A stretch of 64,000 nucleotides of DNA from JAZDFP01 sp043801445 (GCA_043801445.1 JAZDMB010000045.1:1-64000); one strand, 5' to 3'. Positions 15,213 to 24,259 are shown, counted from the first letter of the stretch. Translations and numbers: made by a program. Notes: a model not told the origin generated them from the letters alone.

Positions 15213-15655
15213 AACAAACAAAATATTATCGCCCCCTCTTAATAAGGATAATTGAATAAGATTGTTCAACGCCAACGCATTTGAGGGTAAGAAACAAAAG
15301 AACTACCTGTCATTGATTTTCCACGAGACCATTATATTATCTATCGCAAAAAACCGCCTATTGCGCCACGCTCTCTGAGCTTAAAGTATCTCTTAATTTA
15401 CCTCATTAGAAAATACAATTTCACCATTTATCCCATTTTGGAACAAAGACAGAGCTACTGCCTCCCTTAGGGACAAAAGACACAGAGGAAATTAATAAAC
15501 ACGAATAACACTAATTGAACTAATCCCACGAATAAATTATTCGTGGTACCCGCCTGACGGTCAGACAGGTGTGTCCCACAAGAATAATCGAAAAAATGGC
15601 ATTTGAACACCTTCAGAAAACGAATTCCCTTATATATCAATCAGTTATGACAAGA

Positions 15656-15687
15656 GGGGGTGGCATCCCCCCTAGTGCCACACCCCC
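15656..15687. repeat. G-rich/C-rich hairpin preceding the first 22-bp array
   Basis: GGGGGTGGCA (15656-15665) pairs with TGCCACACCCCC (15676-15687) with one bulged base, enclosing a C-rich loop. The hairpin immediately precedes the tandem array. The interval 15213-15655 otherwise shows no gene; it holds a CGCCTGACGGTCAGACAGG palindrome (15549-15570) and half of a CACAAAG-type element. Confidence 0.65.
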
Positions 15688-15702
15688 ACCACCCCCACCT
15701 AT

Positions 15703-16116
15703 CACCCTCTGGTAATCGGAGAAACACCCTCTGACATTGAGTATCCCATCCTCTGACATTCGGAGAAACACCCTCTGGCATTAGGAGGAACACCTACTGT
15801 TATTCAGATGGACACCATCTATCAATCGGAGAAACACTCTCTGGCAATCGGAGGAACACTCTCTGACAATCGGGGGAACACCTACTGGCATTCGGAGAGA
15901 CACACTCTGCCATTCGGTGAAACACCTACTGGCATTCGGAGATACACCTACCAACAATCGGGGGAACACCCTCTGGTAATCGGAAAGACACCCTCTGACA
16001 TTCGGAGGGATACCTACTGGCATTTGGGAGGACACCTACTGGCATTCAGAAAGGCACACTCTGGTATTCGGAGAGACACCTTCTGCAATCGGTATATCAC
16101 CTATCGCCAATGGAGA
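15703..16116. repeat. 22-bp tandem repeat array 1 (about 19 units)
   Basis: Degenerate units of 22 bp, approximately CACCTACTGGCATTCGGAGA plus 2 bases, run head to tail with the period held almost without slippage. Variation is concentrated in the middle (GGCATT, GACAAT, GGTAAT). There are no spacers, so it is not a CRISPR array. Both long ORFs across it are repeat artefacts. The stretch from 16117 to 16267 shows nothing else. Confidence 0.92.
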
Positions 16117-16267
16117 ATAGGGTATGCTAAAAAATTGCTTTTAATATTAGAAATGAGATTTGTAAGCGGATTAAACTGATACGCCGGATTTTAGCCACAC
16201 CCACCTGCATCAACGATAAATAAATCCATCCAGAGGCAGACAAGTTCAATCCTATACACTTGGCTAT

Positions 16268-17557
16268 TTATTTAGATATCATTTCTATAAAAGCCTCAAT
16301 TCTTGTGCGTATTTGTCCTGCATCTCCCATGCCATAATCAGTTTCGATTCTTAACAGGGGAATATTCTCTTTTTGTAGCGCCTTTTTTAGACGTGTGTGT
16401 TCAACGCTGTAGGTATGGCAATAAATTAAGTTGTAGTCAATTACCCCGTCGGCTTTGAATTCACGTGCCAATTGAATAACCTTTTTGAACCGGTCGTCAT
16501 TCGGAGAAAAACAGGCACAAGGCAGAGTTAGGTAACGGTCGGCAATATTATCCAAGAGTTGGTCAAGATTCCCGTTCGACGGAATATTCACCGGGTTCGA
16601 GAAATATTTTGTTCCGATACAGGCTTCTTCACATACCACAGCCGCTCCGAGTGACTCAATAGTATGATGTATCTTCCAATTGGGTATAGCCATGGGTGAA
16701 CCTGTCAATAGAATTCTTGGTGCGCCTTTATTAATCGCACCCTGTCCTTTCTTTACTCGTTCTTCCAATTCATTACAAAGAGTTTGCACCTGAGAGGTAA
16801 ATCTTGCCGGATTATCATAAAATCCCACTTGAGAAATAAGGAGCGCATCCTTGCCTGAAATCGGAACAGGGTCATGTTGACGCATCCGGAAAAGCCGCGC
16901 TAAAGCATTTCTTTTGTTATTTAAAAGTTCGGTCTTTTCTCTCAAAGCCTCAACAGTAATGTTCTTGCCTGAAACCTGCTCGACTTTAGTTTTGAATTCC
17001 CTAATCTGCTGTCGCCACAAAATGCGGGACTGTTCGGTATTACTCTGAGGAAGATGAATTACATAAGTTGGCACATATTCCTGCAGAAGTTCATAGACCT
17101 TTTTCTTGCCGTCACAGGTTGTCTCTCCAATCACTATGTCGCATGACTCAAAATAGGGACAAAGTTTACCGACTTTGAAACCAAAGAATGACTTAATAAG
17201 AGGGCAAAGGTTGCTCGGTAAAATATCTTCGGCATCACGAATAGAAAAGTCAGCGCCGGCACAAAGACCCACGGCAATACCATCCACTGCCCAGATTAAT
17301 TCTTCAGGCACAAAGATACAGAAGGTACCAAAGACCTTACCGCCTTTTTGTTTGTGCTCAAACAACTCTCTTATTCTAATACCATGAATATCAGCCACCA
17401 CAATGTCGAAGTATCCCATTCCGTTAGGACGATTAGCCTGTTTAAGGTAAATATCCGGGTATATTGATAGCAATACCCGCATCAATTCGCAATGTCTATC
17501 CATATCAAGTCCCAGTTGCTGCCACATTTCTTCGTTCCTCATAACTTTTTCTGGCAT
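16268..17557 (-). CDS. Double-cubane-cluster-type anaerobic reductase (2-hydroxyacyl-CoA dehydratase family)
   Basis: A 429-residue member of the HgdB/BcrB/FldB superfamily. Its single-subunit form resembles the double-cubane cluster proteins, which carry an [8Fe-9S] cluster and reduce small molecules at low potential. Cys-containing landmarks are PSNLCPLIKSFFGF (about 113-125), GKLCPYFESCDIVIGETTCDGKKK (about 130-153), EACIGTKYF, LPCACFSPNDDR and YNLIYCHTYSVEH. The usual downstream partner, an ATP-dependent activator of the HgdC type, is not visible in this window. It is 57 bp downstream of the E1-like gene and probably the last gene of a cysK-E1-reductase operon. A strong AAGGAGGATTACA precedes the ATG. 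The substrate is unknown. Confidence 0.88.
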   Translation of the reverse strand: MPEKVMRNEEMWQQLGLDMDRHCELMRVLLSIYPDIYLKQANRPNGMGYFDIVVADIHGIRIRELFEHKQKGGKVFGTFCIFVPEELIWAVDGIAVGLCAGADFSIRDAEDILPSNLCPLIKSFFGFKVGKLCPYFESCDIVIGETTCDGKKKVYELLQEYVPTYVIHLPQSNTEQSRILWRQQIREFKTKVEQVSGKNITVEALREKTELLNNKRNALARLFRMRQHDPVPISGKDALLISQVGFYDNPARFTSQVQTLCNELEERVKKGQGAINKGAPRILLTGSPMAIPNWKIHHTIESLGAAVVCEEACIGTKYFSNPVNIPSNGNLDQLLDNIADRYLTLPCACFSPNDDRFKKVIQLAREFKADGVIDYNLIYCHTYSVEHTRLKKALQKENIPLLRIETDYGMGDAGQIRTRIEAFIEMISK

Positions 17558-17588
17558 ATTGTAATCCTCCTTTTTATAATCTTGCTGG

Positions 17589-17603
17589 GACGGGACTGTC
17601 CCG
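17589..17603. repeat. GGGACGGGACTGTCCCGC hairpin in the operon spacer
   Basis: CGGGAC and GTCCCG surround the centre near 17596, the same short palindrome found in the dehydrogenase fusion gene (2140-2155). It lies between the E1-like gene and the reductase gene. Confidence 0.45.
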
Positions 17604-17614
17604 CTAATTAATAA

Positions 17615-18406
17615 TTATCTGCACTCAATATGAGCGGATTGAATATCTTTAACTGTTTTAATGGTTGCCTGTTTTGAGCAAACCGGACAATTATTACTTC
17701 TTTTTATTTCTATCGTCCTGAAACTCATCTCAAGTGCATCAAATACGAGGAGTTTGTTAGTAAGAAGTCTGCCTGCCTTAATGATAAATTTAATTGTTTC
17801 GGTTGCCTGTATCAGTCCGATAATACCGGCAACAGTGTTAAGGATACCTGCTTCCTTGCAGGTTGGTACTGCATTAGACGGCGGCGGTTCAGGAAAGATA
17901 CAACGATAGCATGCGCTCTGGTCGGGTATGATGGTCATTACCTGACCCGTGTATCTCAATATGCCGGCGTGAATCAGTGGAATTTTATTTATGATACAGG
18001 CGTCATTTAATAAAAATTTAGTGGCAAAATTGTCACTGCCGTCTATAACTACATCATAGTCCTTGATTATATTGAAGACATTATCTGCTTTAAGCCTTTC
18101 GGAGAATATTTCCAATTTAAGGAAAGGATTTATTTGTTTGAGTCTTTTATCTGCAGAGACAACTTTTAATTCATCAAGGTTAGATGGATTGTATAATATC
18201 TGGCGCGGCAGGTTGGAGATTTCCACGCAATCATTATCAATCAATCCGATGGAGCCGACACCGGCTCCGGTAAGATAAATGGCTGATGGAGAGCCCAGAC
18301 CGCCCGCCCCAACAATCAATACCTTTGACCGGCTAATCTTGTTCTGGCCTTCTGTTCCGAAAGAAGGCAATCTAATATGACGGCTGAATTGTTCAATGTT
18401 ATTCAT
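17615..18406 (-). CDS. ThiF/MoeB/HesA-type E1-like adenylyltransferase
   Basis: A 263-residue protein that would adenylate the C-terminal Gly-Gly of a ubiquitin-like sulfur carrier. It starts EQFSRHIRLPSFGTEGQNKI, then VLIVGAGGLGSPSAIYL (nucleotide-binding glycine loop, about residues 30-46), D-N-D near 57 and NLPRQILY. VIDGSDNFATKFLLND (about 118-133) holds the catalytic Asp. Zinc cysteines appear as CYRCIF (about 168-173) and CPVC (about 240-243). Length matches MoeB/ThiF without a rhodanese domain. It lies between cysK and the reductase, so it may serve a sulfur-carrier route to cysteine or thiamin. No small sulfur-carrier gene is adjacent. Confidence 0.92.
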   Translation of the reverse strand: MNNIEQFSRHIRLPSFGTEGQNKISRSKVLIVGAGGLGSPSAIYLTGAGVGSIGLIDNDCVEISNLPRQILYNPSNLDELKVVSADKRLKQINPFLKLEIFSERLKADNVFNIIKDYDVVIDGSDNFATKFLLNDACIINKIPLIHAGILRYTGQVMTIIPDQSACYRCIFPEPPPSNAVPTCKEAGILNTVAGIIGLIQATETIKFIIKAGRLLTNKLLVFDALEMSFRTIEIKRSNNCPVCSKQATIKTVKDIQSAHIECR

Positions 18407-18517
18407 TGTTATAACGTCTATCCCGCTATTCCATCAGGGTTGAATATTAGAATAATCTTTATATTACTACGACCCTAATTAGAGACTTTCTATGTTTGAT
18501 TTCTAACCGGGCTAACC

Positions 18518-19462
18518 TCAAATCTTTGGTGATAAATTCTCTTGGAAAAGCCAGGTACTCAGATATCTTTCTCCTGTATCAGGAAGAATAACGATGATGA
18601 GTTTACCTGCATTCTCTGGTCTTCTGGCAACCTCAAGGGCAGCCCAGGCGGCCGCGCCTGAAGAGATACCGACCAATAGCCCTTCTTCCTTTGCCAGACG
18701 CCGAGCCATGGCACCGGCGTTTTCATTAGTTACCTGAATAATCTCATCTACCAGATTGAGCCTGAGAACATCCGGAATAAAACCAGCACCGATTCCCTGG
18801 ATTTTATGTGGCCCTGGTTTACCGCCGGAGAGAACCGGCGACGCGGATGGCTCAACCGCAATAGCCTTAAATTCAGGTTTTCGCTTCTTGATTACCTCGG
18901 CTACTCCTGTGATGGTGCCACCCGTGCCTACTCCAGCAACCAAGATATCTACTTTTCCATCGGTATCATTCCATATCTCTTCTGCGGTCGTCTTGCGGTG
19001 GATTTCAGGGTTAGCCGGATTCTTGAATTGCTGTGGCATAAAGGAATTTGGAGTCTTCGCCACTAATTCTTCTGCCTTTCGCACCGCGCCGGTCATGCCT
19101 TCAGCACCAGGTGTTAAGACAAGTTCTGCCCCAAAAACGGCGAGTAACTGCCGTCTTTCCATACTCATCGTGTCAGGCATAATAAGAATTAGCCTATATC
19201 CCTTGGCGGCACAAACAGTAGCAAGGGCAATTCCCGTGTTGCCGCTAGTTGGCTCAATAATAACGGTATCTTTTGTAATTCGGCCTTCCCTTTCAGCCGC
19301 CTCAATCATAGAGACCCCAATTCTATCCTTAACTGAATTCAGAGGATTGTGTGACTCAAGTTTTGCCACCACCTGCGATTTCAATCCTCTTGTAACTTTA
19401 TTCAATCGCACCAAAGGGGTATTCCCAATTAATTTTGTCACATTATCTGCGATCTTAACCAT
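18518..19462 (-). CDS. cysK: Cysteine synthase (O-acetylserine sulfhydrylase)
   Basis: A 314-residue PLP enzyme that makes cysteine from O-acetylserine and sulfide. The start is placed at MVKIADNVTKLIGNTPLV because AAAGGAGAC lies 6-10 nt upstream and the longer frame runs into the kelch gene. Landmarks are SHNPLNSVKDRIG with the PLP lysine (about residue 44), PTSGNTGIALA (substrate loop, about 70-80), GVGTGGTITGV (phosphate loop, about 177-187) and GISSGAAAWAAL near 265. It is co-oriented with the kelch gene upstream and the E1-like gene downstream. The latter pairing suggests sulfur may be delivered by a thiocarboxylated carrier, which is inference. Confidence 0.95.
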   Translation of the reverse strand: MVKIADNVTKLIGNTPLVRLNKVTRGLKSQVVAKLESHNPLNSVKDRIGVSMIEAAEREGRITKDTVIIEPTSGNTGIALATVCAAKGYRLILIMPDTMSMERRQLLAVFGAELVLTPGAEGMTGAVRKAEELVAKTPNSFMPQQFKNPANPEIHRKTTAEEIWNDTDGKVDILVAGVGTGGTITGVAEVIKKRKPEFKAIAVEPSASPVLSGGKPGPHKIQGIGAGFIPDVLRLNLVDEIIQVTNENAGAMARRLAKEEGLLVGISSGAAAWAALEVARRPENAGKLIIVILPDTGERYLSTWLFQENLSPKI

Positions 19463-19502
19463 TTTTGTCTCCTTTATTAGTGTATGGTGTTGAATGCTAC
19501 TA

Positions 19503-20474
19503 TTAATATCCCCATTCCCATGTTTCATTATTAGGGTAGCAGCCAGCCACACCACCGAACAATACAATCTTATCACGGGTGGAATCATAAGCCATAACGT
19601 GTCCCCATCGCGCTGCTGGTTTTGTACTCGGTGATTCCAATATCCATTTTGCTCCATCGAATTTCCATGTTTCGTCACCGGTGGATAATACTAAATATCC
19701 TCTCTTGGAATCATACGTTAAACAATGGGAGCATCGGGAGGTGGGGTTGGCTGGAGATGTCATCGCCCAGTTTATTCCATTCCATCTCCAAGTTTCGGTA
19801 AACCAGCCTACTTCTCTCATTAATACAACATTACGGCTGTTAACATCGTATGTGATATTGGAGCCGCATTCTCCTAATTCTTTATAGAATGGTGTTTTTT
19901 CTATCCAGTCTGCACCATCCCATTCCCATGTATCCGTATAATAATGTATCGCATCTTGACCGCCGACTAAGACAACCTTCCGGCGAGCAGGGTCATAAGT
20001 CATCGCATGAAACATACGCGGTGCTGGTTTATGAACCGGTGTTATTGATGTCCAGTCTGTGCCATCCCATTCCCACGTTTCATCGCTGAAATGAGTGAAT
20101 GTTTCACCGCCAAATAATACGACTTTTCCACGGGCGGAATCATATGCTAAGGTGTGTCCATATCGTCCGGTTGGTTTATGAATGGGCGTTCTGAGTGTCC
20201 AGTCTGTGCCGTCCCATTCCCACGTTTCATCATCAGACCCACCGAATAATACCATCTTCTGCCGGGCAGAATCATACGCCATCGCAGCTTTATAGCGGGG
20301 CGATGGTTTATTATCAGGAGAACGAAGAACCCAGTCTGGTGAGTCAGAAGATATTTGGTTGTCTATCAACTTGGCACTATAAGAAGCAGGTGCAATAAGT
20401 GTATTTTGGCAAGCCACGCCAATCATAAAGACCATTGCGCTAAATAATGCAATAACAGTCAGTTTTTTCACCAT
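19503..20474 (-). CDS. Kelch-repeat secreted protein
   Basis: A 323-residue exported protein with signal peptide (VIALFSAMVFMIGVACQN; Cys22 may be a lipobox cysteine, although the -3 residue is unusual). Six repeats of about 48 residues follow. Each contains PSPRYKAAMAYDSAR-like, K-M-V-L-F-G-G and DETWEWDGTDW segments, the pattern of galactose-oxidase/kelch beta-propeller blades. The first blade starts near residue 48 and the last ends at the C-terminus with NETWEWGY, closing the propeller. No catalytic copper ligands are evident. Its role is probably binding or adhesion at the cell surface. It precedes cysK by 40 bp but has no evident functional link. Confidence 0.88.
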   Translation of the reverse strand: MVKKLTVIALFSAMVFMIGVACQNTLIAPASYSAKLIDNQISSDSPDWVLRSPDNKPSPRYKAAMAYDSARQKMVLFGGSDDETWEWDGTDWTLRTPIHKPTGRYGHTLAYDSARGKVVLFGGETFTHFSDETWEWDGTDWTSITPVHKPAPRMFHAMTYDPARRKVVLVGGQDAIHYYTDTWEWDGADWIEKTPFYKELGECGSNITYDVNSRNVVLMREVGWFTETWRWNGINWAMTSPANPTSRCSHCLTYDSKRGYLVLSTGDETWKFDGAKWILESPSTKPAARWGHVMAYDSTRDKIVLFGGVAGCYPNNETWEWGY

Positions 20475-20809
20475 ATACTTCCTCCTATCTGTGAGACTGC
20501 TAAGGCAGTCCCGGTTTTAAGTTTATCTTCCGGTTAATCCAGGGACGCCTGCCCGACTAGTCTCCGGTCAGGCGGGCAGGGCTAATTTTTAATATATTGC
20601 GCCCCAGCATTACAGGAATCTGTTTACTCTATTACTTTACATTATAACAAAATAAAGTCAATAAACTTAACAATAAAATGATAATATCTTCTATATGTAT
20701 ATGAACGTTTGAGCAGTGCAGAAAACTGCACGGCACTATAAAAATTTCATTATTGCTGCAATGAATAATTATTTTGGGGCAAGAAAGCATCCGGGACTGA
20801 AGAAGAGAT
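20475..20809. other. Gene-free spacer with one CCTGCCCG palindrome
   Basis: The palindrome CCTGCCCGAC (20548-20557) with GTCAGGCGGGCAGG (20567-20580) is the only structured element. The rest is AT-rich, with a TATAAT on the minus strand (20645-20640) that could serve the kelch gene but lacks a well-spaced -35. Confidence 0.5.
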
Positions 20810-21250
20810 TTACTTCTTCGAATAAACGAGCGGGCTCAGCGGTCCTTTCTTGGTTCGTCTTTTAGATTGAGCGTTTTTTACTAAATAAACAGGGCAATTC
20901 GGGCAAAGGGCACTCCAGCATTTAGAATTGTTTTTTACTAAAATCCAACATGGTTTATCAAATCTGCTATAAGCCGGACATTGACGCATCTGGCAGCGCT
21001 TGATTTCACGGCAGGGAGACTGGCGGTAAAGCTCCTTTAGCCCTGATAGACTTACCTTTTTCTCTTTAAGATAGAATTTAATGTCTTCTACAAATCCAAT
21101 CTCATTCTGAGAAAATAAGCGCCGCCCATTAATTCTTCGCGGCTTGATTATGTCCCGGTTTTCGTATTCCCTAATCATCCGGCTGGTTATTCCTGTCAAC
21201 CGGGCAACCACAGAAATAGGATATAATGGTAAATTATTATCAAGCTTCAT
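20810..21250 (-). CDS. MerR-family regulator with a cysteine-rich two-CW-like tail
   Basis: A 146-residue protein. Residues about 9-70 form a MerR winged helix (YPISVVARLTGITSRMIREYENRDII...RRINGRRLFSQNEIGFVEDI). The C-terminus carries a dense cysteine cluster: CREIKRCQMRQCPAYSRFDKPCW, then KCWSALCPNCPVYLV, about eight cysteines over residues 80-122. The spacing (C-x-x-C-P-A-Y...C-W...C-x-x-C-x-V-Y) resembles the two-CW domain found in sensor proteins. That suggests metal, Fe-S or redox sensing. The gene is 59 bp upstream of nothing co-oriented except the kelch-cysK group and 59 bp downstream of folD. Targets cannot be deduced. Confidence 0.85.
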   Translation of the reverse strand: MKLDNNLPLYPISVVARLTGITSRMIREYENRDIIKPRRINGRRLFSQNEIGFVEDIKFYLKEKKVSLSGLKELYRQSPCREIKRCQMRQCPAYSRFDKPCWILVKNNSKCWSALCPNCPVYLVKNAQSKRRTKKGPLSPLVYSKK

Positions 21251-21309
21251 AATCTTATTATATTAAAATCACGCCAATCTGTGTCCCGACAGACTTCGTC
21301 GGTGATTGT

Positions 21310-22185
21310 TTACTTTATCCCTTTTGATTTTTTTGCGGCTTTGACCGTATTAACCATCAGCATCGCAATAGTCATTGGACCGACACCGCCCGGCACAGGT
21401 GTAATTGCCTTTGCCTTTTCCTTCACTTTCTCGAAATCCACATCACCGCAAAGCCCCTCAGGCAAACGATTAACACCAACATCTATCACGACCACGCCAT
21501 CTTTAACCATATCAGCGGTGACGAATTTGGGTTTGCCGATAGCGGCAATCAAAATATCAGCCCGACGGGTTACCTCGCCGATATTACGGGTATTGGAATG
21601 GCAGATTGTTACGGTAGCGTTTTCTGCCATCAAAAGAAGCGCGGCCGGTTTGCCCACGATATTACTGCGTCCGACTATAACCGCCTCTGCACCATTGATA
21701 TTGATATTACTGCGTCTGAGTAATTGGATGATGCCGTGCGGTGTGCAGGGAAGATACATCTTGGCTTCCTCAATCTCTTTCATACTCTTCTTGGAAAGAA
21801 GTTTGCCCATATTGAGAAGATGGAAACCATCCACATCCTTATCAGGCGAGATAGCCAGAAGCACCTTATCCGTATTGATATGTTTGGGAAGCGGTAATTG
21901 ACATAAAATGCCATGAACCTTCGGGTCTTTATTAAGTGAGTCGATTAATTTAAGGAGTTCGGATTCCTGAACGTCAGCAGGCAACTTATGATGGAATGAA
22001 GTAACGCCCAATTTCTCGCAGATTTTAATCTTCTGCCTGATATAAACCTTAGATGCTTCATCTTCACCGACCAGAATAGTCGATAATGACGGATGAATAC
22101 CCTTTGTTTTAAGAACGGTAATCTCTTCTTTCAGTTCTTCCTGTATTTTCCTGGAAATCTCTGTTCCGGAAATAATCTCTGCCAT
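21310..22185 (-). CDS. folD: Methylenetetrahydrofolate dehydrogenase/cyclohydrolase
   Basis: A 291-residue FolD, the bifunctional enzyme interconverting 5,10-methylene-, methenyl- and 10-formyl-tetrahydrofolate. The start at MAEIISGTEISRKIQEEL is chosen over a frame beginning 63 bp upstream, since that extension (with GGQVWQG) is encoded by a palindromic repeat. Landmarks are VGEDEASKVYIRQKIKICEKLG (with the catalytic Tyr and Lys, about residues 38-60), CQLPLPKHI (about 99-107), DGFHLLNMG, CTPHGIIQLL and VGRSNIVGKPAALLL (NADP loop, about 165-180). The C-terminus has PVPGGVGPMTIAML. Gene placement is solitary. Confidence 0.96.
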   Translation of the reverse strand: MAEIISGTEISRKIQEELKEEITVLKTKGIHPSLSTILVGEDEASKVYIRQKIKICEKLGVTSFHHKLPADVQESELLKLIDSLNKDPKVHGILCQLPLPKHINTDKVLLAISPDKDVDGFHLLNMGKLLSKKSMKEIEEAKMYLPCTPHGIIQLLRRSNININGAEAVIVGRSNIVGKPAALLLMAENATVTICHSNTRNIGEVTRRADILIAAIGKPKFVTADMVKDGVVVIDVGVNRLPEGLCGDVDFEKVKEKAKAITPVPGGVGPMTIAMLMVNTVKAAKKSKGIK

Positions 22186-22208
22186 TTTCAACTCCATTCC
22201 TTGCCACA

Positions 22209-22277
22209 CCTGCCCGCCCGTGCGGGCGTTCAGGCGGTGATTACACACCTGCCCGAATGAAGATTCGTTCAGGCGGG
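22209..22277. repeat. Double CCTGCCCG palindrome upstream of folD
   Basis: CCTGCCCGCCCGTGCGGGCG...CAGGCGG and, right after it, CCTGCCCGAATGAAGATTCG...CAGGCGGGG form two adjacent palindromes. The 22278-22459 interval shows nothing else recognisable. Confidence 0.6.
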
Positions 22278-22459
22278 GATTGAACCACTTAAATCAGTGG
22301 CTCAATAATGTTAATTAACTTATAATAACATAATAAGTCAAGAAAACTTGCAACCACAGATTAACACCAAGTAGGCAGGCAGATGGACACTGATAAGATT
22401 TAATTATAATATGTGATTTAATATAATTTCCTCTGGTCACCTAATATCTTATAATTTGA

Positions 22460-22488
22460 TTGACAGAGGATATCTTCAAAACTATATG
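22460..22488 (+). promoter_or_regulatory. Sigma70-type promoter upstream of the GH57 gene
   Basis: TTGACA (22460-22465) and TATATG (22483-22488) are spaced by 17 bp. The proposed start codon is 145 nt downstream, behind a short GC palindrome near 22580-22600. Confidence 0.55.
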
Positions 22489-22633
22489 ATTAATGCGTAT
22501 ATTTAACTAATCGAGAAAACTTCGTAACCGCTGATTTGGCGGATTAGGCTGATTTGACTTATGTTTGATCCGACCTATTAGACGGTCGGGCGTCCCAGCC
22601 CGCATAATCCGCGTTTGCATTTTATATTTTCCT

Positions 22634-24259
22634 ATGCAATTAAAAGGATATTTATCAATTATTCTTCACGCGCATTTGCCATTCATCCGCCATCCTTCTT
22701 TCCATGATTTTATGGAGGAGGATTGGCTTTTTGAGGCAATTACCGAGACTTATTTGCCTTTATTGGACGCTTTTGAAGAACTGCATAAACAAGGAATACC
22801 GTTCCGATTAACGATTTCACTTTCTCCGACGCTCTGCGAGATGTTAAATGACAGCCTTTTAAAAGAACGATATTCGCGCCATCTTAACCGTTTGATTGAA
22901 TTAAGCGAAAAAGAAGTCATTACCACCCGCAACCAGGGATTATTCAACGATACCGCGCAACTATATTTTGAACGTTTCAGGAAACTGAAGGATTTATATG
23001 ATAACTCCTATCAGCAGAATTTAATTAATGCATTTGATAAATTCCAGAAATTAGGGTATTTAGAAATAATGACCTGCGCCGCAACTCACGGCTATCTCCC
23101 ATTAATGCTTCATAAAAAGGCCGCGGCAGCCCAGATTATTATCGCAACACAAAACTACCATAAATATTTTTCCAGAATGCCGAATGGTATCTGGCTTCCC
23201 GAATGCGCCTATTTTCCCGGTTTAGAAAATATATTGGCTGAAGCCGGCATCAAATATTTTATTGTGGATACCCATGGAGTTCTTAACGGGACTCCCCCGC
23301 CGCTAATGGAGACTTATTTGCCCGTATATTGCAATCATAAAAAGGTTGCGGCATTCGGAAGAGATATCGGGACCTCGCGCCGGGTCTGGAGCGCAACAGA
23401 AGGATACCCCGGGAATGCCGACTATCGCGAATTTTATCGCGACTTGGGATATGATGCTCCTTACCAATATATCAAGCCATATCTGCACACTGATGGCATT
23501 CGGCGTAATATCGGCATAAAATATTATCGCATTACAGGTAATGTGCCGCTTAATATGAAGGAACCTTATGACCGGCAAAAAGCATTGTCTAAAGTAGAAT
23601 ATAATGCCGATAATTTTGTTTCTAGTTGCCAAAAGCAGTTGTCTCATCTTTCAGATAAAATTTCTTCTATTATCGGAGAAGACAATCAAACCGAGATTAC
23701 GCCGATAATCGTCGCTCCATATGATGCTGAATTATTCGGGCACTGGTGGTTTGAAGGACCGGATTTCATTTCAGCAGTTGTAACAAAAATAAACCGACAA
23801 TCGGATTTTTCATTGATAACTCCTTCGGATTATCTAAAACGATATCCTAAATTACAAATATCCCAACCGTCTTTTTCATCATGGGGAAACAAGGGCTATA
23901 GCGAAGTCTGGCTCAACGGTAAAAATGATTGGCTTTACCGCCATTTGCATAATGCAGAGAAACGAATGATTGAAATAGCGACTAAATATTATCATTCGAC
24001 TGATAATAATCAAAACAATGTATTGAATCAAATGGCAAGAGAACTGCTTCTTGCGCAGAGCAGCGACTGGCCGTTCCTGCTGACCAACCAACATTCCGAA
24101 TGTTACGCTCAAAACAGGTTCAAAACACACATCGCGCGATTCAATCAGCTTTATGATAATCTGGAAAACAATAAGGTTGATGAATTATGTCTTGAGGAAA
24201 TGCATTCCGAAGATAATCTGTTTGGCGAGATTGATTACAAGGTATACGCCGAGTTATAA
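22634..24259 (+). CDS. GH57 glycoside hydrolase / alpha-glucan branching-type enzyme
   Basis: A 541-residue glycoside hydrolase family 57 protein with the DUF1957-type C-terminal helical region. The start at MQLKGYLSIILHAHLPFIRHP is preferred, as the 23 extra residues upstream cover repeat-derived DNA. Conserved regions follow in order: LHAHLPF (about 10-16), TCAATHGYLP (about 140-150), GIWLPECAYFPGLE with the catalytic nucleophile Glu (about 195-208), then APYDAELFGHWWFEG with the acid/base Asp (about 365-380). Family members transfer or branch alpha-1,4-glucan, so storage-glycogen metabolism is likely. Its end overlaps the convergent sdhB stop by 6 bp. Confidence 0.92.
   Translation: MQLKGYLSIILHAHLPFIRHPSFHDFMEEDWLFEAITETYLPLLDAFEELHKQGIPFRLTISLSPTLCEMLNDSLLKERYSRHLNRLIELSEKEVITTRNQGLFNDTAQLYFERFRKLKDLYDNSYQQNLINAFDKFQKLGYLEIMTCAATHGYLPLMLHKKAAAAQIIIATQNYHKYFSRMPNGIWLPECAYFPGLENILAEAGIKYFIVDTHGVLNGTPPPLMETYLPVYCNHKKVAAFGRDIGTSRRVWSATEGYPGNADYREFYRDLGYDAPYQYIKPYLHTDGIRRNIGIKYYRITGNVPLNMKEPYDRQKALSKVEYNADNFVSSCQKQLSHLSDKISSIIGEDNQTEITPIIVAPYDAELFGHWWFEGPDFISAVVTKINRQSDFSLITPSDYLKRYPKLQISQPSFSSWGNKGYSEVWLNGKNDWLYRHLHNAEKRMIEIATKYYHSTDNNQNNVLNQMARELLLAQSSDWPFLLTNQHSECYAQNRFKTHIARFNQLYDNLENNKVDELCLEEMHSEDNLFGEIDYKVYAEL

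Larger units (their letters stand above)
14524..15391. repeat. About 58-bp imperfect direct repeat bracketing the FHA gene
   Basis: Copies at 14524-14583 and 15333-15391 share ATCTATCGCAAAAAACCGCC and CTCTCTG with scattered substitutions. They lie on either side of the FHA-domain gene in the same orientation. The rest of 14383-14813 contains a possible promoter but no gene. Confidence 0.7.

Noticed and set aside
15703..16116. CRISPR array
   Set aside because: Units are contiguous 22-mers without spacers, and no cas gene is in the window. The same holds for 38765-39046.
15781..16179. Overlapping ORFs on both strands in array 1
   Set aside because: They arise because a 22-bp period cycles through the frames without stops; no ribosome-binding site or homology is apparent.
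18756..19493. 245-residue plus-strand ORF across cysK
   Set aside because: It is an antisense shadow of a highly conserved gene.
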